From Candidatus Atribacteria bacterium (lineage in GTDB: Bacteria; Bipolaricaulota; Bipolaricaulia; UBA7950; UBA9294), in the NCBI GenBank assembly GCA_004525685.1, contig SPBW01000104.1:1-8166 (forward strand): 8,166 bases of DNA, given 5' to 3'. The translations under genes were made by a program, and so were the position numbers. Positions 5,835 to 8,166 of the stretch are shown here, piece by piece. Below the pieces are notes generated by a model. It saw only the letters and a list, made by a program, of their open reading frames with translations, did not search any database and was not told where the DNA came from. Each line of letters begins with the position of its first letter. Positions within the stretch are counted from its first letter, which is position 1.

Positions 5835-6364
5835 CCATCACCTACCGAACGCTAGAGGCCCATGAGATTCCCCTAATTTGCGATATCGACCGGACCGAGC
5901 AGATCAGAACCGGATACCGTGTGGAGTCTGGGAAGCTCATCCGCATGGATGTCGTCTGGGATGCGCCGCCTTGGTTCGAGAAAGGATCTGAACACTCATT
6001 CCCCTACATGATTCACGCGTTGGAGGAGGATCTTGCATGCGGCGGCGTCATCCTAGGAGCATTCGACGCAGATCGTCTAGCAGGAATCGCTTCATTCCGC
6101 CCCCATCTCACGGAAACAATGGCGCAGCTTTCGCTCTTGCATGTGAGCAATGGGTATCGCAGGCAGGGGATCGCCGCCCACTTGTTTGATCAGGTCGAGA
6201 CGCTAGTACGTCAGTCGGGAGCTCAACAGCTCTATGTGTCGGCAACGCCCTCTGGTTCAGCCGTCGGCTTCTATTTGAGTCGTGGATGCATCCTGAACGC
6301 CACGCCCCATCCGCAGCTTCTTGAACTTGAGCCAGAAGACATCCACATGATCAAGATGCTCTAA
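5828..6364 (+). CDS. GNAT-family N-acetyltransferase
   Basis: A 178-residue protein of normal GNAT length that should transfer an acetyl group from acetyl-CoA to an amine. Strand 4 plus the pyrophosphate-binding loop (motif A) is QLSLLHVSNGYRRQGIAAHLF at 100-120, with R111-x-x-G114-x-A116 as the acetyl-CoA signature. Motif B is LYVSATPSGSAVGFYLSRGC. The N-terminal half carries ICDIDRTEQI, DVVWDAPPW at 41-49 and GGVILGAFDADRLAGIASFRP, a pattern I associate with a bacterial GNAT subgroup without known substrate. The protein ends in LEPEDIHMIKML, also typical of that subgroup. It diverges from padR across 81 bp and converges with the flavin-binding gene 7 bp downstream. Divergence from a regulator gene suggests, but does not show, shared control. 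Family is firm; substrate unknown. Confidence 0.9.
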   Translation: MNPITYRTLEAHEIPLICDIDRTEQIRTGYRVESGKLIRMDVVWDAPPWFEKGSEHSFPYMIHALEEDLACGGVILGAFDADRLAGIASFRPHLTETMAQLSLLHVSNGYRRQGIAAHLFDQVETLVRQSGAQQLYVSATPSGSAVGFYLSRGCILNATPHPQLLELEPEDIHMIKML

Positions 6365-6371
6365 GACTCGA

Positions 6372-6806
6372 TCACTGGTCGCTTGTCCAGATTTCGCCTG
6401 CCGGCCCTCCACCGATAGGGAGGGCGAGAATGCGCGTGGGTACGATTCTCACTACGGCGTAGTTGGGATCCTCAGTGCCGCCGAACCATTTCTCCAAACG
6501 CGATGTCCATGCGGCCTCTCGATCTAGCGACTCTTGGCTGATCGTGGCGCGCCCGCTGATCTGAAAGTACGAACCGGGTTGGCGGGAGTCCGTATCCCCA
6601 CACGTGAGCGAGATATCTGGACGGGCGGCAATATCCTGGACTTTCTGTGTGGAGACGAATGTCGGACACAGAATGACAAGATCGTCAGCGATCACACCCT
6701 TCGTAAATCGGACATTCGGGCAGCCTTTGGCGTCCACTGTCGCCAGCGCACAGAGGAAGTCTTCTTCGCGTTTTAGTGTATCAAGGATTCGTTCTTTGAC
6801 TGTCAT
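6372..6806 (-). CDS. Pyridoxamine 5'-phosphate oxidase-like FMN-binding protein
   Basis: A 144-residue protein of the split-barrel flavin-binding superfamily (PNPOx-like, PF01243 or the related general-stress-protein group). These small proteins bind FMN, sometimes F420 or heme, and most have no proven substrate. Visible features: FLCALATVDAKGCPNVRF at 17-34 (first barrel strands, usual ATVxxxGxPxxR pattern), then T53-x-K55 in FVSTQKVQDIAARPDISLTC (phosphate-binding region of the family), then GSYFQISGRATI, and VVRIVPTRILAL near the end. It is shorter than true PdxH (about 200-220 residues) and lacks the PdxH C-terminal region, so PLP synthesis is unlikely. The frame is open to 6887, but the ATG at 6806 has an excellent ribosome binding site and the upstream extension looks non-family. 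Transcribed divergently from rimO. Confidence 0.88.
   Translation of the reverse strand: MTVKERILDTLKREEDFLCALATVDAKGCPNVRFTKGVIADDLVILCPTFVSTQKVQDIAARPDISLTCGDTDSRQPGSYFQISGRATISQESLDREAAWTSRLEKWFGGTEDPNYAVVRIVPTRILALPIGGGPAGEIWTSDQ
6404..6425 (+). other. GC-rich hairpin inside the 3' end of the flavin-binding gene
   Basis: GCCCTCC (6404-6410) pairs with GGAGGGC (6419-6425) across an 8-nt loop, a 7-bp stem. It lies 40 nt beyond the GNAT stop codon, where a GNAT transcript must end or be trimmed, but no T-tract follows on either strand. It also encodes the I-G-G-G-P-A stretch of the antisense gene, so it may be only a codon effect. A 3'-end stabiliser is possible. Confidence 0.25.
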
Positions 6807-6810
6807 GTTG

Positions 6811-6815
6811 CCTCC
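6811..6815 (-). promoter_or_regulatory. Strong ribosome binding site fixing the start of the flavin-binding gene
   Basis: GGAGG on the - strand sits 4 nt before the ATG at 6806. It decides that start against the upstream in-frame Met at 6887. Confidence 0.75.
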
Positions 6816-6890
6816 GTTCGTCGAGCGTCTTGACGATTGTCCACATGTCCGTCTCTCTTTCGTGTCTTGGCTGTTCGTAGCATGCAACCA

Positions 6891-6899
6891 TGGTATGAT
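6891..6899 (+). promoter_or_regulatory. Extended -10 promoter candidate for rimO
   Basis: TGG followed by TATGAT (6894-6899, 5 of 6 to TATAAT) forms an extended -10 element. No good -35 is visible at 16-18 bp. Its upstream edge is part of the 8-bp palindrome ACCATGGT (6887-6894). Transcription would begin near 6906, leaving a leader of about 28 nt with GGAAGGGG at 6915-6922. Confidence 0.45.
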
Positions 6900-6933
6900 T
6901 CACACACAAACTACGGAAGGGGATGCGTGAGAC

Positions 6934-8166
6934 ATGGAACCTGAATCCACATCTGCTCCAAGAATTCACCTGGCTAGTCTCGGATGTGCAAAGAATCTTG
7001 TCGATTCCGAGAAACTGCTGGGGCGACTGGCTACTGCAGGAGCACTTGTCGGAGCCCCTGCCGAGGAAGCCGACATCATCATCGTGAACACGTGCGGATT
7101 CATCGGCCCTGCCAGAGATGAATCGATTCAAACCGTCCTTGAGTATAGCGATGCCCGAATAACAGGAAACGCCAAGAAGCTCATCGTGATGGGCTGTCTG
7201 CCTGAACGTTACGCTCAGGCCCTGAAGTCCGACTTGCCAGATGTCGATCTGTTCTTCGGGCTTCACTCTCATCAAGAAATCCTTGAGGCCTGCGGGCTAC
7301 GCGTATCTGAGGGAAAAGACGACGCTCGCCTCTTGCTTACTCCCCCACATCTTGCCTATCTGCGAATCTCAGATGGCTGTGATAACCGATGCAGCTACTG
7401 CACGATCCCGTTGATTCGCGGCCCGTTTCGAAGCCGGGCACCCGAAGCCATCCTTGCTGAGGCCAGAGATCTGGTTCGTAGCGGCGTTCGGGAATTGGTT
7501 GCCATCGGTCAAGACACAACGTCTTTCGGGAAGGACTTTCCAGAGCCCTACCCAATTCACCACCTGCTGCGCGAGTTGGCGGCGATCGATGATGTCCGCT
7601 GGCTTCGTCTTCTCTACACCCATCCAGCCCATTTCTCAGATCAGCTGATTGCCGAGTATGTCGACAATCCAAAACTGTGCGCTTACGTCGACATGCCTCT
7701 TCAGCATCTAAACGACAACATCTTGCGACGGATGGGGCGACGTGTATCTCAAGCGGATTGCCTGAATCTGATCACGAAGCTTCGCAAGAATGTGCTCGGA
7801 ATCGCGATCAGAACGACCTTCATTGTCGGATTCCCTGGGGAAACCGACTTTCGATTCAACGAGTTGCTTGGACTCGTCCGCGAACTACGATTCGATCACA
7901 TGGGAGCTTTCGCCTATTCGGCTGAGCCGGATACGCCAGCAGCCAGCCTCCCCAATCAGATCCCAACAGACGTCGTCGAGGACAGGCTTGAGGCGCTGAT
8001 GTTGGCGCAGCAAGAGATCGTCTTTGAGAAGAACGAAGCGATGATTGGCAAGACAGTGGAAGTGTTGATTGACGAGGCAACAGCAGAAGACGGTATTTGG
8101 ATAGGAAGAACCCAGTCCCAAGCGCCTGATGTAGATAGTGTGACCTATGTCATTGGAGAGAACCTC
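6934..8166 (+). CDS. rimO: Ribosomal protein S12 methylthiotransferase RimO (3' truncated)
   Basis: An open frame of 411 codons from ATG 6934 to the window edge; a full RimO is about 430-440 residues, so only the end is missing. RimO is a radical-SAM enzyme with two 4Fe-4S clusters that adds a methylthio group to the conserved aspartate of ribosomal protein S12. The N-terminal UPF0004 domain begins SLGCAKNLVDSE at 15-26 and supplies the auxiliary-cluster cysteines C18, C54 (NTCGF) and C88 (MGCLPER). The radical-SAM cluster is C149-x3-C153-x2-C156 (GCDNRCSYC). GQDTTSFGKD and DMPLQHLNDNILRRMGRR match RimO rather than MiaB, which has GQNVNSYG- and VQSGS-type motifs here. The last 40 residues (GKTVEVLIDE, then GRTQSQAPDVDSVTY) are the start of the RNA-binding-like TRAM domain. 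A TGA at 6928-6930 is in frame just upstream, so 6934 is the earliest possible start. The purine-rich GGAAGGGG is 11 nt away, a long spacing. Confidence 0.96.
   Translation, partial: MEPESTSAPRIHLASLGCAKNLVDSEKLLGRLATAGALVGAPAEEADIIIVNTCGFIGPARDESIQTVLEYSDARITGNAKKLIVMGCLPERYAQALKSDLPDVDLFFGLHSHQEILEACGLRVSEGKDDARLLLTPPHLAYLRISDGCDNRCSYCTIPLIRGPFRSRAPEAILAEARDLVRSGVRELVAIGQDTTSFGKDFPEPYPIHHLLRELAAIDDVRWLRLLYTHPAHFSDQLIAEYVDNPKLCAYVDMPLQHLNDNILRRMGRRVSQADCLNLITKLRKNVLGIAIRTTFIVGFPGETDFRFNELLGLVRELRFDHMGAFAYSAEPDTPAASLPNQIPTDVVEDRLEALMLAQQEIVFEKNEAMIGKTVEVLIDEATAEDGIWIGRTQSQAPDVDSVTYVIGENL

Noticed and set aside
6807..6887. N-terminal extension of the flavin-binding protein to 6887, or an independent 164-codon open frame on the - strand at 6781-7275
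   Set aside because: A strong GGAGG before the ATG at 6806 fixes the start; the second frame runs antisense to rimO and has no family likeness.

Overview
The window is ordinary bacterial chromosome: densely packed genes, Shine-Dalgarno sites in front of several of them, and a bacterial rimO at the right edge. Base composition looks moderately GC-rich by eye. There are no phage, transposon, CRISPR, rRNA or tRNA signatures. The lineage cannot be fixed from the sequence. A C-terminal beta-strand pattern in the first gene and a substrate-binding protein with an ordinary Sec signal rather than a lipobox are compatible with a diderm, possibly anaerobic, environmental bacterium. That is inference.

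Left part (1-2343, + strand): the tail of a beta-rich protein of unknown function, then a small secreted protein with a single PKD domain (357-749), then a MATE-family multidrug/Na+ antiporter (916-2343) behind its own extended -10 promoter candidate.

Centre (2393-5746, - strand): a compact four-gene operon transcribed in the order PadR-family regulator, substrate-binding protein, FecCD/BtuC-type permease, FecE/BtuD-type ATPase. All three junctions are 4-nt ATGA stop/start overlaps, so the unit is almost certainly one transcript with coupled translation. Together the last three genes form a complete importer for a metal chelate or corrinoid-like ligand, headed by its presumed regulator. A 17-bp inverted repeat with perfect 8-bp arms (5739-5755) lies across the preferred padR start codon and is the best operator candidate in the window. 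A GNAT acetyltransferase (5828-6364, + strand) diverges from the operon across 81 bp and may share that control.

Right part: the GNAT gene converges with a short FMN-dependent pyridoxamine-phosphate-oxidase-like protein (6372-6806, - strand) with only 7 bp between them. That gene in turn diverges from rimO (6934 to the window end, + strand), which encodes the radical-SAM methylthiotransferase for ribosomal protein S12 and is cut by the window edge inside its TRAM domain.

No gene-free stretch exceeds 300 bases. The largest gaps are 256-356, 750-915 and 6807-6933. The most interesting element is the PadR/importer unit with its start-codon palindrome; the other genes are members of well-known families.
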